Below, piece after piece: positions 1-10,986 of a DNA stretch of 64,000 nucleotides. The stretch is taken from assembly GCF_036227405.1 (NCBI RefSeq), contig NZ_CP109473.1, positions 7,812,001-7,876,000 on the forward strand, in the 5' to 3' direction. A model generated the notes under the pieces. That model ran no database searches. It was not told the origin of the DNA and saw nothing but the letters and a program-made list of their open reading frames with translations. Numbering within the stretch: the stretch's first letter is position 1; each line of letters starts with the position of its first letter. The DNA is from Streptomyces sp. NBC_01460. Lineage in GTDB: Bacteria > Actinomycetota > Actinomycetes > Streptomycetales > Streptomycetaceae. The translations under genes and the position numbers were made by a program.

Positions 1-2
1 AA

Positions 3-464
3 GGCAACGAACGGGCCGTCATCGCCGCGGCGGACCTGCGCAAGCCCCGGGAGATCCTGGACAACCCGGAGGTCACCGGCCTCCTCGACCTGGACAGGCC
101 GGTGGCGCTGCTGCTGGTGGCGGTGCTCCACTTCATCGAGGACACCGACGACCCGTACGCGGCGGTGGCCGAGCTGCGCGACGCGCTGGCTCCCGGCAGC
201 CTGCTGGTCCTGACCCACGCCTCGTACGAGGGGATCCCGCTCAGCGAGGAGGAGGCGGGTGGGACGGTCGGTGTCTACCGCACCATCCGCAACCCGCTGA
301 TCATGCGCTCGCGTGTCGAGATCAGCCGTTTCTTCGAGGGGTACGAGATGGTCGAGCCCGGGCTCGTCGCCATGCCCGAGTGGCGTCCGGAGTCTCCCGA
401 GACCCTCGCGCAGGAAGACCCGTTCGCCTTCTCGGGCTTCGCCGGGGTTGGGCGCAAGGCGTGA
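3..464 (+). CDS. SAM-dependent methyltransferase, DUF574 family (3' part only)
   Basis: This is the C-terminal 153 residues of a gene that begins before the window. The frame is open from position 3 to the TGA at 462-464. The visible part reads through a Rossmann-type strand (PVALLLVAVLHFIED) and a following LAPGSLLVLTHASYEG strand. This matches the C-terminal half of the Streptomyces DUF574/Methyltransf_19 family of putative SAM-dependent methyltransferases. The SAM-binding glycine motif would lie upstream and cannot be seen. The stop overlaps the likely GTG start of the next gene by GTGA, so the two are probably translationally coupled. The substrate is unknown. Confidence 0.8.
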   Translation, partial: GNERAVIAAADLRKPREILDNPEVTGLLDLDRPVALLLVAVLHFIEDTDDPYAAVAELRDALAPGSLLVLTHASYEGIPLSEEEAGGTVGVYRTIRNPLIMRSRVEISRFFEGYEMVEPGLVAMPEWRPESPETLAQEDPFAFSGFAGVGRKA

Positions 465-2635
465 GCATTCCCGCCCAGTCGTCCGGTGCCCCGGACGCGG
501 AACCCGACGGTCCCGAGGGCCGTCTCAGGAGATTCGCCACCATCTGGAGCCGGGCGATCTTCCCCTCCACGGCCACCTCCCTGACCCGCCCGGAGTTCGA
601 GGAGCATCTGCTGCCGCTCGCCCGGGAGCTCAACGGCATCCTGCACACACGGGTCTTCGACGCGACACCGGCGCACCGCGTCGGAGCCGCGCTCGTCGCC
701 GCGCACTGCACGGATCCCGACGCCCTGAGCTCGACCCTCGGCGTCGTCGACTCCTATCTGGTCCTCTACTGCGGCGGCAACGGGCCGGTCGACCTGTCGA
801 CGGAGGACAGCCGGGCCCGGTGCGCACGGATCCAGCACGCGCTGGCCGGCGGTTTCACCCAGGCGCTGCGGGAGCGCACGCTCGCCGAGCAGGAGGCGAT
901 CGCCCGCTCGGCGCTCACCGCCCGCTCGCACGCCGAGCAGGCGCTGCACGCCACCGAGGCGCGCTTCCGGGCCGTGTTCAAGGACGCCGCCATCGGGATC
1001 GGCATCGCCGACCTCGAAGGGAACATCCTGGAGATCAACGACACCCTGACCCGGATGTTCGGAGGCCTGGAGAACCACGTCCGCAGCCACAAGGTGAACG
1101 AGTGGGTGCACCCCGAGGACTCGCCTCACGTCTGGAGGTACTACGACGAGCTCGTGCGGGGCGAACGCGAGCACTACAGCGTCGAGAAGCCGTACTACCG
1201 CAACGACGGCACCGTGCTGTGGACCAACCTCACCGTCTCGCTCCTGCGGGATTCGGAGGGGCGGCCCGAGTACCAGCTGGCGCTCATGGAGGACACCACG
1301 GAGAAGCGGCTGCTCAACCTGCGGCTGCGCTACGAGGCCACCCACGACGCGCTCACCGGACTCCCCAACCGGACGCTGTTCTTCGAGCGTCTCGAGAAGG
1401 CCCTCACGCCCAGGGACGGCATGCGCTTCGGGCTCTGCTACCTCGACCTCGACGGCTTCAAGGCGATCAACGACAGCCTGGGACACGCGGCGGGGGACCG
1501 GCTCCTGGTCGAGGTCGCCGACCGGCTGCAGAGCTGCGCGACGGCCCCGGGCGAGATGGTCGCGCGGCTCGGCGGCGACGAGTTCGTGGCCCTCACGACC
1601 GGACCGCGCACCCAGGACGAGGTGCACGAGCTGGCCGGGCGCATCCTCTCGGCGCTCGCCACACCGATCCGCCTCGACGGCCGGGAGCTGACCGTACGCG
1701 GATCCATCGGCGTCGTCGAAGGCCCTTCGGGTGAACGCACCGCCGCCGAGGTGCTGCGCAGCGCGGACATCACGATGTACCGGGCCAAGGCGGCGGGCGG
1801 GAACCGGTTCGCCCTCTCCGACGCCGAGGCCGACGCCCGCGCCATCACCCGGCACGGACTGACCACCGCGCTCCCGGCGGCGCTGGACCGGGGCGAGTTC
1901 TTCATCGAGTACCAGCCGCTCGTGCACCTCGGCGACGGAAGCGTGCACGGCGCCGAGGCCCTGGTGCGCTGGTGCCATCCGCAGCACGGCGTGCTCGGCC
2001 CGGACCGGTTCATCCCGCTCGCCGAGCACACCGGACTGATCGTGCCGCTCGGCCGCTGGGTGCTGGAGGAGTCCGTGCGGCAGGCGAACTTCTGGCAGGA
2101 ACGTCACACCGACGGCGGGCCCCTGCGGATCAACGTCAACCTCTCACCGACCCAGCTGCACCACCCGAATCTGGTCGCCGAGACCGTCGACGTGCTGGAA
2201 CGGTCCGGCCTCGAGCCGGGGGCCCTCTGCCTGGAGGTCACGGAGTCCGCGCTGATCGGTGCCGACGACGATCTGCTCAAGCCGCTCCGTCAGCTTGCGG
2301 AGATGGGTGTCGACATCGCGCTGGACGACTTCGGCACGGGCTACTCGAACCTGGCGAACCTGCGCCGCTTGCCGGTGAGCGTACTCAAGCTGGACCGCTC
2401 CTTCACACAGGGCATGCAGCACCACCCGGCCGACCCGGTCGATCTGAAGATCGTCGAGGGCATCGTGTCGCTCGCCCACAGCCTGGACCTCGCGGTCACG
2501 GTGGAGGGGGTGGAGACCGGCGCCCAGGCCGAACAGCTGCGGCAGCTCGGCTGCGACACGGCCCAGGGCTGGTACTACGCACGGCCGGGTGCCCCGGACC
2601 GGATCCACTCGCTGCTGCTGGCCGACGCGGTCTGA
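461..2635 (+). CDS. rmdA: PAS-GGDEF-EAL cyclic-di-GMP enzyme, RmdA-like
   Basis: This 724-residue protein should make and/or break down the second messenger c-di-GMP. After about 160 N-terminal residues of unassigned sequence there is a PAS domain (about 160-285). A GGDEF domain follows with an intact RLGGDEF motif (GGDEF from residue 371). The C-terminal EAL domain has the GAEALVRW signature (EAL at 499-501) and DDFGTGYSN, so both active sites look complete. I chose the GTG at 461 because it overlaps the previous stop by 4 bp. The ATG at 380 would lie deep inside the methyltransferase gene. The domain order and the nearby sdh and egt genes match my recollection of S. coelicolor RmdA (SCO0928), a phosphodiesterase affecting development. 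The orthology is inferred, not tested. The coupling to a methyltransferase gene is a local feature. Confidence 0.9.
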   Translation: MSIPAQSSGAPDAEPDGPEGRLRRFATIWSRAIFPSTATSLTRPEFEEHLLPLARELNGILHTRVFDATPAHRVGAALVAAHCTDPDALSSTLGVVDSYLVLYCGGNGPVDLSTEDSRARCARIQHALAGGFTQALRERTLAEQEAIARSALTARSHAEQALHATEARFRAVFKDAAIGIGIADLEGNILEINDTLTRMFGGLENHVRSHKVNEWVHPEDSPHVWRYYDELVRGEREHYSVEKPYYRNDGTVLWTNLTVSLLRDSEGRPEYQLALMEDTTEKRLLNLRLRYEATHDALTGLPNRTLFFERLEKALTPRDGMRFGLCYLDLDGFKAINDSLGHAAGDRLLVEVADRLQSCATAPGEMVARLGGDEFVALTTGPRTQDEVHELAGRILSALATPIRLDGRELTVRGSIGVVEGPSGERTAAEVLRSADITMYRAKAAGGNRFALSDAEADARAITRHGLTTALPAALDRGEFFIEYQPLVHLGDGSVHGAEALVRWCHPQHGVLGPDRFIPLAEHTGLIVPLGRWVLEESVRQANFWQERHTDGGPLRINVNLSPTQLHHPNLVAETVDVLERSGLEPGALCLEVTESALIGADDDLLKPLRQLAEMGVDIALDDFGTGYSNLANLRRLPVSVLKLDRSFTQGMQHHPADPVDLKIVEGIVSLAHSLDLAVTVEGVETGAQAEQLRQLGCDTAQGWYYARPGAPDRIHSLLLADAV

Positions 2636-2652
2636 CGGCCCGGCCGCAGTCC

Positions 2653-3585
2653 TCAGCCGCCGGCAGGTCCTGGCCCGCCGGCGGCCGGGGGCGCGGCGGG
2701 CGGGCCCGCTCCCAGGAGCATCCGCTGCAGCTCGCGCGCCGCACGCGGAGGTTCGACGTCGCTGCGGTGCGCGAGCCCGATGGTCCGCCGCAGCCCCGGC
2801 GACGCCAGTGGCGTCGTCCGGAGATCCTGGCCCGCCCGCACGGCGACCATGCGGGGGACGACGGCGATCCCGAGCCCCGCACGCACGAAGCCCAGGACGG
2901 CGTCCATCTCGCCGCCCTCCACCGTGAACGAGGGTTCGAAGCCCTCCGCGCGGCACGCGGCGACCGTCAGCTCCCGCAGGTCGTATCCGTGCCGGAACAT
3001 CACCAGAGGTTCGTTCTCGAGGTCGGCGACGTGCACCCGGCCTTTTCGCCCCGGGGCGGGCCGGGATGCCGATGACACCACCACGAGGTCCTCGTGCAGC
3101 AGCTCCATGGTGGTGAGCGCCGGGGAGCCGGCGGGCAGCGGCAGCACGAGCAGCGCCAGGTCCAGGGCCCCCCGGGCGAGCTGCCGTACGAGGTCGTGGG
3201 AGCCACCCTCCTCGATCAGGAGCTGGATGCCCGGGTGGGCGTCGTGGAAGGCGCGCAGCACGTCGGGCAGCAGCCCCGTGCAGACGCTCGGGGTGGCGCC
3301 CAGCCGGATCCGCCCCCGGCGCAGCTGCACCAGTTCCTGCACCTCGTGGCGCGCGGTGTCCGCGTCCGCCAGGATCCTGCGGGCCAGCGGCAGCAGCGCC
3401 TCGCCCGCGTCGGTCAGTGCGATGTTGCCGCGCGCCCGGCTGAACAGCTCGGCGCCCAGCTCGTTCTCCAGGGCCTTGATCTGCTGGGACAGCGAGGGCT
3501 GCGACACATGCACCTCCTCGGCGGCCCGGGTGAAGTGCCTGGCCTCGGCCACGGCCACGAAGTAGGCGAGCTGCTGGAAGTGCAT
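2653..3585 (-). CDS. LysR-family transcriptional regulator
   Basis: This protein of about 310 residues starts MHFQQLAYFVAVAEARHF and carries a classic LysR winged HTH (SQPSLSQQIKALENELG). A periplasmic-binding-like effector domain follows, and the tail is rich in Pro, Gly and Ala. I prefer the ATG at 3585 to the in-frame ATG at 3609 because LysR proteins normally begin a few residues before the FxxVAE helix. Neither start has a good Shine-Dalgarno sequence, so the message may be leaderless. The gene is transcribed away from sdhCAB. The shared intergenic region holds inverted repeats of LysR type (3607-3642), so it is a likely regulator of its own gene and of the neighbouring succinate dehydrogenase operon. 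The effector is unknown. Confidence 0.88.
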   Translation of the reverse strand: MHFQQLAYFVAVAEARHFTRAAEEVHVSQPSLSQQIKALENELGAELFSRARGNIALTDAGEALLPLARRILADADTARHEVQELVQLRRGRIRLGATPSVCTGLLPDVLRAFHDAHPGIQLLIEEGGSHDLVRQLARGALDLALLVLPLPAGSPALTTMELLHEDLVVVSSASRPAPGRKGRVHVADLENEPLVMFRHGYDLRELTVAACRAEGFEPSFTVEGGEMDAVLGFVRAGLGIAVVPRMVAVRAGQDLRTTPLASPGLRRTIGLAHRSDVEPPRAARELQRMLLGAGPPAAPPAAGGPGPAGG

Positions 3586-3606
3586 AGGAGCGACGATAGC
3601 GCTCTG

Positions 3607-3642
3607 CATAGCTGATGCCTATGGACATGACTCGTTTCATGT
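3607..3642. promoter_or_regulatory. Candidate LysR operator between lysR and sdhC
   Basis: Two adjacent inverted repeats lie here. CATAG-N7-CTATG (3607-3623) fits the T-N11-A type of LysR binding site. ACATGA-N6-TCATGT (3625-3642) follows directly. They sit between the LysR start (3585) and the sdhC promoter (3644 on), which is where a divergent LysR regulator usually binds. Binding is inferred from position and symmetry only. Confidence 0.5.
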
Positions 3643-3643
3643 C

Positions 3644-3681
3644 TTGGACTGATGGTGCCCTTCGGCTCTAGCGTCGTGTCC
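3644..3681 (+). promoter_or_regulatory. Putative leaderless promoter of sdhC
   Basis: TTGGAC (3644-3649) and TAGCGT (3669-3674) resemble -35 and -10 elements with a 19-nt spacer. Transcription would start about 7 nt after the -10, at or next to the ATG at 3682. That ATG has no Shine-Dalgarno sequence, so a leaderless mRNA is likely. The same TAGCGT-to-ATG distance occurs at the gene starting at 23242. Confidence 0.45.
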
Positions 3682-4389
3682 ATGGCATTGGCAACGCGGA
3701 CGGACCGACGGCCGTCCATGACGCGTACGCTCTGGGACTCGTCCGTCGGCAAGAAGACGATCATGGCTGTGAGCGGCCTGATCATGCTCGGTTACCTTGC
3801 GGTCCACATGCTCGGCAACCTGAAGATCTTCTTCGGGTCCGGCGAGTTCAACCACTACGCGCACTGGCTCCGGACCATCGGAGAGCCCTTCCTGCACTAC
3901 GAGTGGGCGCTGTGGATCATCCGCGTGGTGCTCGTCGCGGCCGTCGTCCTGCACGCGGTCTCCGCGTACCAGCTGAGCCGCCGCGACCTCCGGGCGCGCC
4001 CGACGGCGTACGTCCACAAGAAGGCACGCTCCAGCTATGCCACGCGCACCATGCGCTACGGCGGCGTCATCCTCGGCCTGTTCATCGTCTGGCACATCCT
4101 CGACCTCACGACCGGCACCGTGCACACCGGCGGGTTCCAGTCCGGGCACCCCTACCAGAACGTGCTCGACACCTTCTCCACCTGGTACGGCAACGTGATC
4201 TACATCGTCGCCGTGCTCGCCCTGGGCCTGCACGTCCAGCACGGGTTCTGGAGTGCGGCGCAGACCCTCGGCGTGGGCAGCGCGAACCGGGACTGCGTCC
4301 TGAAGACCCTCGCCAATGCCTTCGCAGTGGTGCTGACGGCCGGCTTCGTCTCCGTGCCCGTCGCCGTGATGACCGGAGTGGTGAGCTGA
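3682..4389 (+). CDS. sdhC: Succinate dehydrogenase cytochrome b subunit
   Basis: This 235-residue membrane protein is the haem b anchor of a succinate:quinone oxidoreductase (respiratory complex II). It passes electrons from SdhAB to the membrane quinone. Five hydrophobic segments can be seen, for example [38 protein letters not shown] and [14 protein letters not shown]. Each of several carries a histidine placed to bind haem. This is the single-anchor type in which one polypeptide carries the haems, so no SdhD is expected. I chose ATG 3682 over the in-frame GTG at 3652 because of the leaderless promoter. It is the first gene of sdhCAB and is 1 bp from sdhA. Confidence 0.92.
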   Translation: MALATRTDRRPSMTRTLWDSSVGKKTIMAVSGLIMLGYLAVHMLGNLKIFFGSGEFNHYAHWLRTIGEPFLHYEWALWIIRVVLVAAVVLHAVSAYQLSRRDLRARPTAYVHKKARSSYATRTMRYGGVILGLFIVWHILDLTTGTVHTGGFQSGHPYQNVLDTFSTWYGNVIYIVAVLALGLHVQHGFWSAAQTLGVGSANRDCVLKTLANAFAVVLTAGFVSVPVAVMTGVVS

Positions 4390-4390
4390 C

Positions 4391-6336
<1,946 letters not shown>

Positions 6337-6340
<4 letters not shown>

Positions 6341-7083
6341 AGCTCACCCTGCGCGTCTGGCGCCAGCAGAACGCCGAGGCGCCCGGCGCCATGGCCACCT
6401 ACGAAGTCGACGGCATCTCGCAGGACATGTCGTTCCTGGAGATGCTCGACACCCTCAACGAGGAACTCATCCTCGGCGGGGACGAGCCCGTCGCCTTCGA
6501 CCACGACTGCCGCGAAGGCATCTGCGGCGCGTGCAGCCTCGTCATCAACGGCGACGCCCACGGCCCGGAGCGGACCACCACCTGCCAGCTCCACATGCGG
6601 TCCTTCAGCGACGGCGACACGATCGACATCGAGCCGTGGCGCGCCTCCGCCTTCCCGGTCGTGAAGGACCTCGTCGTCGACCGTTCCTCGTTCGACCGGA
6701 TCATCCAGTCCGGCGGATACATCTCGGCGCCCACCGGCACGGCACCCGACGCGCACGCGACACCCGTGCCCAAGCCCGACGCCGACTCCGCCTTCGAGCA
6801 CGCCGAGTGCATCGGCTGCGGTGCCTGCGTGGCCGCCTGCCCGAACGGCTCGGCGATGCTCTTCACCTCGGCCAAGATCAACCACCTCAACGTGCTCCCC
6901 CAGGGCGCGCCCGAGCGGGAGACCCGGGTGCTCGACATGGTCGCCACCATGGACGACGAGGGCTTCGGCGGCTGCACCCTCACCGGCGAGTGCGCGACGG
7001 CCTGCCCCAAGGGCATCCCGCTTCCCTCGATCACCGCGATGAACAAGGAGTGGCTGCGCGCCACCCGCAAGGTGCGCCGCTGA
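6337..7083 (+). CDS. sdhB: Succinate dehydrogenase iron-sulfur subunit
   Basis: This 248-residue protein links the flavin of SdhA to the haem/quinone site of SdhC. The [2Fe-2S] cluster ligands are in [15 protein letters not shown] and the later cysteine of TTTCQLHM. The C-terminal ferredoxin part has [15 protein letters not shown] and [15 protein letters not shown] for the remaining clusters. All expected cysteines are present. The ATG at 6337 overlaps the sdhA stop by 4 bp, so I reject earlier in-frame starts inside sdhA. A 30-bp tandem duplication covers the stop codon. Confidence 0.95.
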
Positions 7084-7134
7084 CCCACCCGCTGCTGACC
7101 CAAACGCCGCTGACTCACCCGCTGCTGATTACGT
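7075..7134 (+). repeat. 30-bp tandem duplication across the sdhB stop codon
   Basis: The 24 bases at 7075-7098 recur at 7105-7128 with a single C/T difference, giving a 30-bp period. The first copy contains the last sdhB codons and its stop, and the second adds another TGA in the same phase. It fills most of the gap between sdhB and the convergent uvrA-like gene. It looks like a recent local duplication; no function is evident. Confidence 0.8.
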
Positions 7135-7152
7135 GTCAGGACCGGCGGGGGG

Positions 7153-9579
7153 TCAGCCCGTCCGCAACGCCTTGGCCAGGTAAGCGGCCGTACGGCTCCC
7201 CGCCGCGCCGGCGACCTCCCGCGGTGTCCCGGTGGCGACGATCCGGCCGCCACGGTCCCCGCCCCCCGGGCCCAGGTCGATCACCCGGTCGGCGCCGGCC
7301 ACCACCGCCATGTCGTGCTCCACGACCACCACCGTGTTGCCCGCGTCCACCAGGCCGTGCAACTGCCGCATCAGCACCTCCACATCGGCGGGGTGCAGCC
7401 CGGTCGTCGGCTCGTCCAGCAGGTACAGCGTGTGCCCCCGCCGGGCGCGCTGGAGCTCGGTGGCGAGCTTGATCCGCTGCGCCTCACCGCCCGACAGCTC
7501 GGTGGCCGGCTGCCCCAGGCGCAGATAGCCGAGCCCCACGTCGAGAAGGGCCCGCAGACTGCGCTCGGCCGCAGGGGTCCCGGCGAGGAATCCGGCGGCC
7601 GCCTCCACCGTCAGGTCCAGCACCCCGGCGATCGTGAGGCCGCGCAGGGTGACGTCGAGGGTCTGCGGGTTGTAGCGCGCACCGTGGCAGTCCGGGCAGG
7701 GAGCATACGTGCTGGGCAGGAACAGCAGCTCGACCGAGACGAACCCCTCTCCCTGACAGGTCTCGCACCGCCCGCCCGCCACATTGAACGAGAACCGGCC
7801 CGCGCGGTACTTCCTGGCCCGCGCCGTCTCCGTCTCCGCGAAGAGCTTCCGCACGACGTCGAACAGCCCGGTGTACGTGGCCAGGTTGGACCGCGGGGTA
7901 CGGCCGATGGGCTTCTGGTCGACCTGCACGAGCCGGTCCACCGCTTCCAGGCCCTCCGCCGACGCACAGCCCCGCACCACCGGTCCCGCAGGGTCCTCGG
8001 CCGCCTCCGCCGGCCGGCGGTCGGCGAGCACACCCGCCAGGACCTGGCCGACGAGGGTCGACTTGCCCGACCCGGACACACCGGTGACCGCCGTCAGCAC
8101 GCCGAGCGGGAACGCGGCGTCGACGCCGCGCACATTGTGCAGATCGACCCCGCGCAGCGTGATCCAGCCGGAAGGATCGCGAGGTTCCCGGGCCGGTACG
8201 GGGTCCTCGTCGAAGAGGAAGCGCCGGGTCGCGGACCCGGTCACACCCGCGAGGTCCGCCGGGGGGCCGCTGTGCAGCACCCTGCCCCCGTGCTCGCCCG
8301 CCAGGGGCCCCACGTCCACCAGCCAGTCGGCCTGCCGCACCACATCCATCTGGTGCTCCACCACGAACACCGTGTTTCCCGCCTGCTTGAGCCTGCCGAG
8401 CACGCCGAGCAGCGACTCCGTGTCGGCGGGGTGCAGGCCCGCCGACGGCTCGTCCAGTACGTAGACGACGCCGAACAGCCCCGACCTCAGCTGCGTGGCG
8501 AGCCGCAGCCGCTGCAGCTCGCCGGAGGAGAGGGAGGGGGCCGTACGGTCCAGGCTGAGGTAGCCGAGACCGAGCTCGGTGACCGGCTCGATCCTGGACA
8601 GCAGATCGGCCGTCAGCACCCGCGCGGTGTCGCTCGCGCCGCCCGCCTCCAGCAGCACCTCCGTCAGGGCGGTGAGGGGGAGCGCGACGAGGTCGGCGAT
8701 CGTACGGCCCGCGAAGGTGACCGCCATGGCCTCCGCCCGCAGCCGGCCGCCCCCGCACACCGGACACGGCGCGCTCGTCAGGAAGCGCTCCGCCTTCGCG
8801 CGCAACGACCGGCTCCTGGTGTCCGCGAAGGTGTGCATCACATAGCGGCGCGCGCTCATGTACGTGCCTTGGTAAGGGCGTTGGATGCGTCCCGCGTCCC
8901 GCACCGGATGGACCGTCACCACCGGCTGCTCCTCGGTGAACAGGATCCACTCGCGGTCCGCCGGCTCCAACTCCCGCCAGGGACGCCCGATGTCGTATCC
9001 GAGGGCATCCAGCACATCACGGAGGTTCTTGCCCTGCCAGGCTCCCGGCCAGGCCGCGATCGCCCCGTCCCGGATCGACAACGACGGGTCCGGTACGAGC
9101 AGTTCCTCGGTGGTGCGGTGGATCCGCCCCAGCCCGTGGCACTCGGGGCACGCTCCGGCCGCCGTGTTCGGCGAGAAGGAGTCGGAGTCGAGGCGCTCGG
9201 CGCCCGGCGGGTAGTCACCGGCGCGGGAGAAGAGCATCCGCAGGGAGTTGGAGAGCGTGGTGACCGTACCCACCGAGGAGCGCGACCCGGGCGCCGACCG
9301 GCGCTGCTCCAGGGACACCGCGGGCGGCAGGCCGGTGATCTCACCGACATCGGGAGCCCCCACCTGGTGGATCAGCCGGCGGGCGTACGGGGCGACCGAC
9401 TCGAAGTAACGCCGCTGCGCCTCCGCGTAGATCGTCCCGAACGCCAGGGAGGACTTCCCCGACCCGGAGACACCGGTGAAGACCGCGAGGGTGTCGCGCG
9501 GGATGTCGACGTCCACATCGCGGAGGTTGTGCTCGCGCGCGCCGCGCACCCGGACGTAGGGATCATGGGGGGTGGACAT
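7153..9579 (-). CDS. UvrA-family ABC ATPase, short class II paralogue
   Basis: This 808-residue protein has two ABC ATPase modules. Each has a Walker A (GVSGSGKSSLAFG and GVSGSGKSTLVGQ), a signature (LSSGELQRLRLA and LSGGEAQRIKLA) and a Walker B (VYVLDEPSAGLHP and LYLLDEPTTGLHP). Zinc-type CxxC pairs are visible (CPECHGLG, CPVCGGG, CETCQGEG, CPDCHGA). Housekeeping UvrA is about 950 residues or more, so this is the shorter UvrA2 type. That class is linked to DNA damage tolerance or to self-resistance to DNA-binding antibiotics. I use the ATG at 9579 (MSTPHDPYVRVRG). No uvrB or uvrC is adjacent, so it may act with the housekeeping partners or alone. Confidence 0.9.
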   Translation of the reverse strand: MSTPHDPYVRVRGAREHNLRDVDVDIPRDTLAVFTGVSGSGKSSLAFGTIYAEAQRRYFESVAPYARRLIHQVGAPDVGEITGLPPAVSLEQRRSAPGSRSSVGTVTTLSNSLRMLFSRAGDYPPGAERLDSDSFSPNTAAGACPECHGLGRIHRTTEELLVPDPSLSIRDGAIAAWPGAWQGKNLRDVLDALGYDIGRPWRELEPADREWILFTEEQPVVTVHPVRDAGRIQRPYQGTYMSARRYVMHTFADTRSRSLRAKAERFLTSAPCPVCGGGRLRAEAMAVTFAGRTIADLVALPLTALTEVLLEAGGASDTARVLTADLLSRIEPVTELGLGYLSLDRTAPSLSSGELQRLRLATQLRSGLFGVVYVLDEPSAGLHPADTESLLGVLGRLKQAGNTVFVVEHQMDVVRQADWLVDVGPLAGEHGGRVLHSGPPADLAGVTGSATRRFLFDEDPVPAREPRDPSGWITLRGVDLHNVRGVDAAFPLGVLTAVTGVSGSGKSTLVGQVLAGVLADRRPAEAAEDPAGPVVRGCASAEGLEAVDRLVQVDQKPIGRTPRSNLATYTGLFDVVRKLFAETETARARKYRAGRFSFNVAGGRCETCQGEGFVSVELLFLPSTYAPCPDCHGARYNPQTLDVTLRGLTIAGVLDLTVEAAAGFLAGTPAAERSLRALLDVGLGYLRLGQPATELSGGEAQRIKLATELQRARRGHTLYLLDEPTTGLHPADVEVLMRQLHGLVDAGNTVVVVEHDMAVVAGADRVIDLGPGGGDRGGRIVATGTPREVAGAAGSRTAAYLAKALRTG

Positions 9580-9677
9580 CTGCGGTGCGGCTCCGTGGGG
9601 ATAGGCGGGGTGGGCGTGCTGCTGCCGGTGATCCTTCCGCACGGGCGAGGACCACCGGCAGCACGGGGTGTCCGGCC

Positions 9678-9869
9678 CTACACCATCGGGTCCATGCCAC
9701 GGTCGGTCATGGAGCTCTCCTGCTTGCTCTGCTCGCGCAGGCGGCGGGCCTTGTCCTGGAGCCGCTGCCGCTGCTCCGGATCGGTGGCGCGTTCCGCGGC
9801 CTCGTTGAGTTCCTGCGCCTTGTCCCGCAGCTGCTTGGCTCGACCGCCGGACTCACCTGCAACGCTCAT
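9678..9869 (-). CDS. Small charged coiled-coil protein (DUF6381-like)
   Basis: This 63-residue, highly charged protein is dominated by one predicted helix (GRAKQLRDKAQELNEAAERA and RQRLQDKARRLREQSKQES). It resembles the small hydrophilic Streptomyces proteins grouped as DUF6381, whose function is unknown. The ATG at 9869 has a good AGGAG 6 nt upstream, which decides the start over 9902. It is read divergently from the gene at 10062. Similar small proteins are often reported as stress- or sigma-B-type genes, but nothing in the sequence proves that here. Confidence 0.75.
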   Translation of the reverse strand: MSVAGESGGRAKQLRDKAQELNEAAERATDPEQRQRLQDKARRLREQSKQESSMTDRGMDPMV

Positions 9870-10061
9870 GATCACTCCTGGATCTGTGGGGAGCGGACCC
9901 ACTCAGCGAAACAGCGCACCGGCGCACCTGCATCTCGAACGGTCACGCTCGGCGATCGGCCCCGTGCCCCGTTCGGACCTCCCGCCCGGCAGGCGTGAGG
10001 GCGAAGGTGTGGGGTAGTGGGTGCGGCGAACCACCGTCGCCCGGCAGTGAGGAGAGGTGTC

Positions 10062-10388
10062 ATGCCCGCAGGATCCAGCTCCAAGCGCGAACGCCAGTAC
10101 GAGCACATCAAGGAGAGTGCCGAGGACCGCGGCACCTCCACGAAGCGCGCGAAGGAGATCGCGGCGCGGACCGTCAACAAGGAGCGGGCCCGCTCGGGAG
10201 AGTCCAGGACGGCGAGCCCGGCTTCGCTACGGGATCCCAAATCGTCCTCCGAGCGCGGAGGGCAGCGGTCGCACAGCGGCGCACAGGGTCCCACGAAGGA
10301 CCAGTTGTACGAGGAGGCCAAGAAGCGCAACGTCGAGGGCCGCTCCTCGATGACCAAGGAGCAGCTGCGCAAGGCCCTCGGGCGTTAG
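10062..10388 (+). CDS. Small basic 'plasmid stabilization' type protein
   Basis: This 108-residue protein is rich in Lys, Arg, Glu and Ser (KRERQYEHIKESAEDRG, KEIAARTVNKERARSG). It ends in a short SAP/Rho-N-like helical motif (PTKDQLYEEAKKRNVEG then SSMTKEQLRKALGR). This combination is common in actinobacteria and is usually labelled plasmid stabilization protein. The label rests on weak evidence, and a nucleic-acid-binding role is only a guess. The ATG at 10062 follows a strong GGAGAGG, so the in-frame GTG at 10017 is rejected. Its stop overlaps the stop of the convergent PfpI-like gene by 3 bases. Confidence 0.78.
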   Translation: MPAGSSSKRERQYEHIKESAEDRGTSTKRAKEIAARTVNKERARSGESRTASPASLRDPKSSSERGGQRSHSGAQGPTKDQLYEEAKKRNVEGRSSMTKEQLRKALGR

Positions 10389-10945
10389 GCCGCCGAGAGT
10401 TCCCTGCCGATCGCGCCGATGAAGTCGTCCAGGTCCTTGGGTGTGCGCGAGGTGATCAGGGTCCACCCGCCGCCGTCGTCCTTGACGACCGACTCGTCCA
10501 CCCAGCTGCCGCCCGCGTTCCGGATGTCCGTCCGGAGCGAGGGATAGGAGGTGAGGGTCTTGTCCCTGACGACGTCCGACTCGACGAGTACCCAGGGGCC
10601 GTGGCAGATGGCGGCGACCGGCCGGCCCGTCGTCGTGAACGAGCGGACGATCCGGTCGGTGGCGTCCTGGAGGCGCAGGGTGTCGGCGTTGAGGGTTCCG
10701 CCGGGTACGAGCAGCAGGTCGTAGTCGGCCGGATCCGCGTCGGAGAGGGTGAGCGAGGGCCGCACGGTCTCACCCGGATCCTTGTCGCCCACGAGCGTCC
10801 GGACGGGGTCCGTGGAGACAGCCGCGATGTCCACCGTGGCACCGGCCTCACGCATCCGCCGTACGGGCAGTACGAGTTCGTCCTGTTCGACGCCGTAATT
10901 GGTCACGATCGCGAGTACGCGGCGTCCGCCGAGGTCGTCAGTCAT
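10385..10945 (-). CDS. DJ-1/PfpI family protein (class I amidotransferase-like)
   Basis: This 186-residue protein has the DJ-1/PfpI fold. Its nucleophile-elbow cysteine is in the motif AAICHGPWVLVES, and the strand before it is DYDLLLVPGGTLNADTLR. Members act as deglycases, chaperones or proteases in stress responses, and sequence alone does not decide between these. The ATG at 10945 has AAAGGA about 8 nt upstream, which is better than the longer in-frame extension to 11110. It sits among small stress-type genes (DUF6381-like, small basic protein, dodecin), which fits a stress role. Confidence 0.85.
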   Translation of the reverse strand: MTDDLGGRRVLAIVTNYGVEQDELVLPVRRMREAGATVDIAAVSTDPVRTLVGDKDPGETVRPSLTLSDADPADYDLLLVPGGTLNADTLRLQDATDRIVRSFTTTGRPVAAICHGPWVLVESDVVRDKTLTSYPSLRTDIRNAGGSWVDESVVKDDGGGWTLITSRTPKDLDDFIGAIGRELSAA

Positions 10946-10986
10946 CCGTTCTATCCTTTCGGCATGTTTTCGAGGATGGGAGCGCG

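Noticed and set aside
275..2107. A 610-codon open frame on the minus strand across the rmdA-like gene
   Set aside because: It is a GC-rich shadow of the GGDEF-EAL gene, with low-complexity Arg/Val/Gly sequence and no domain.
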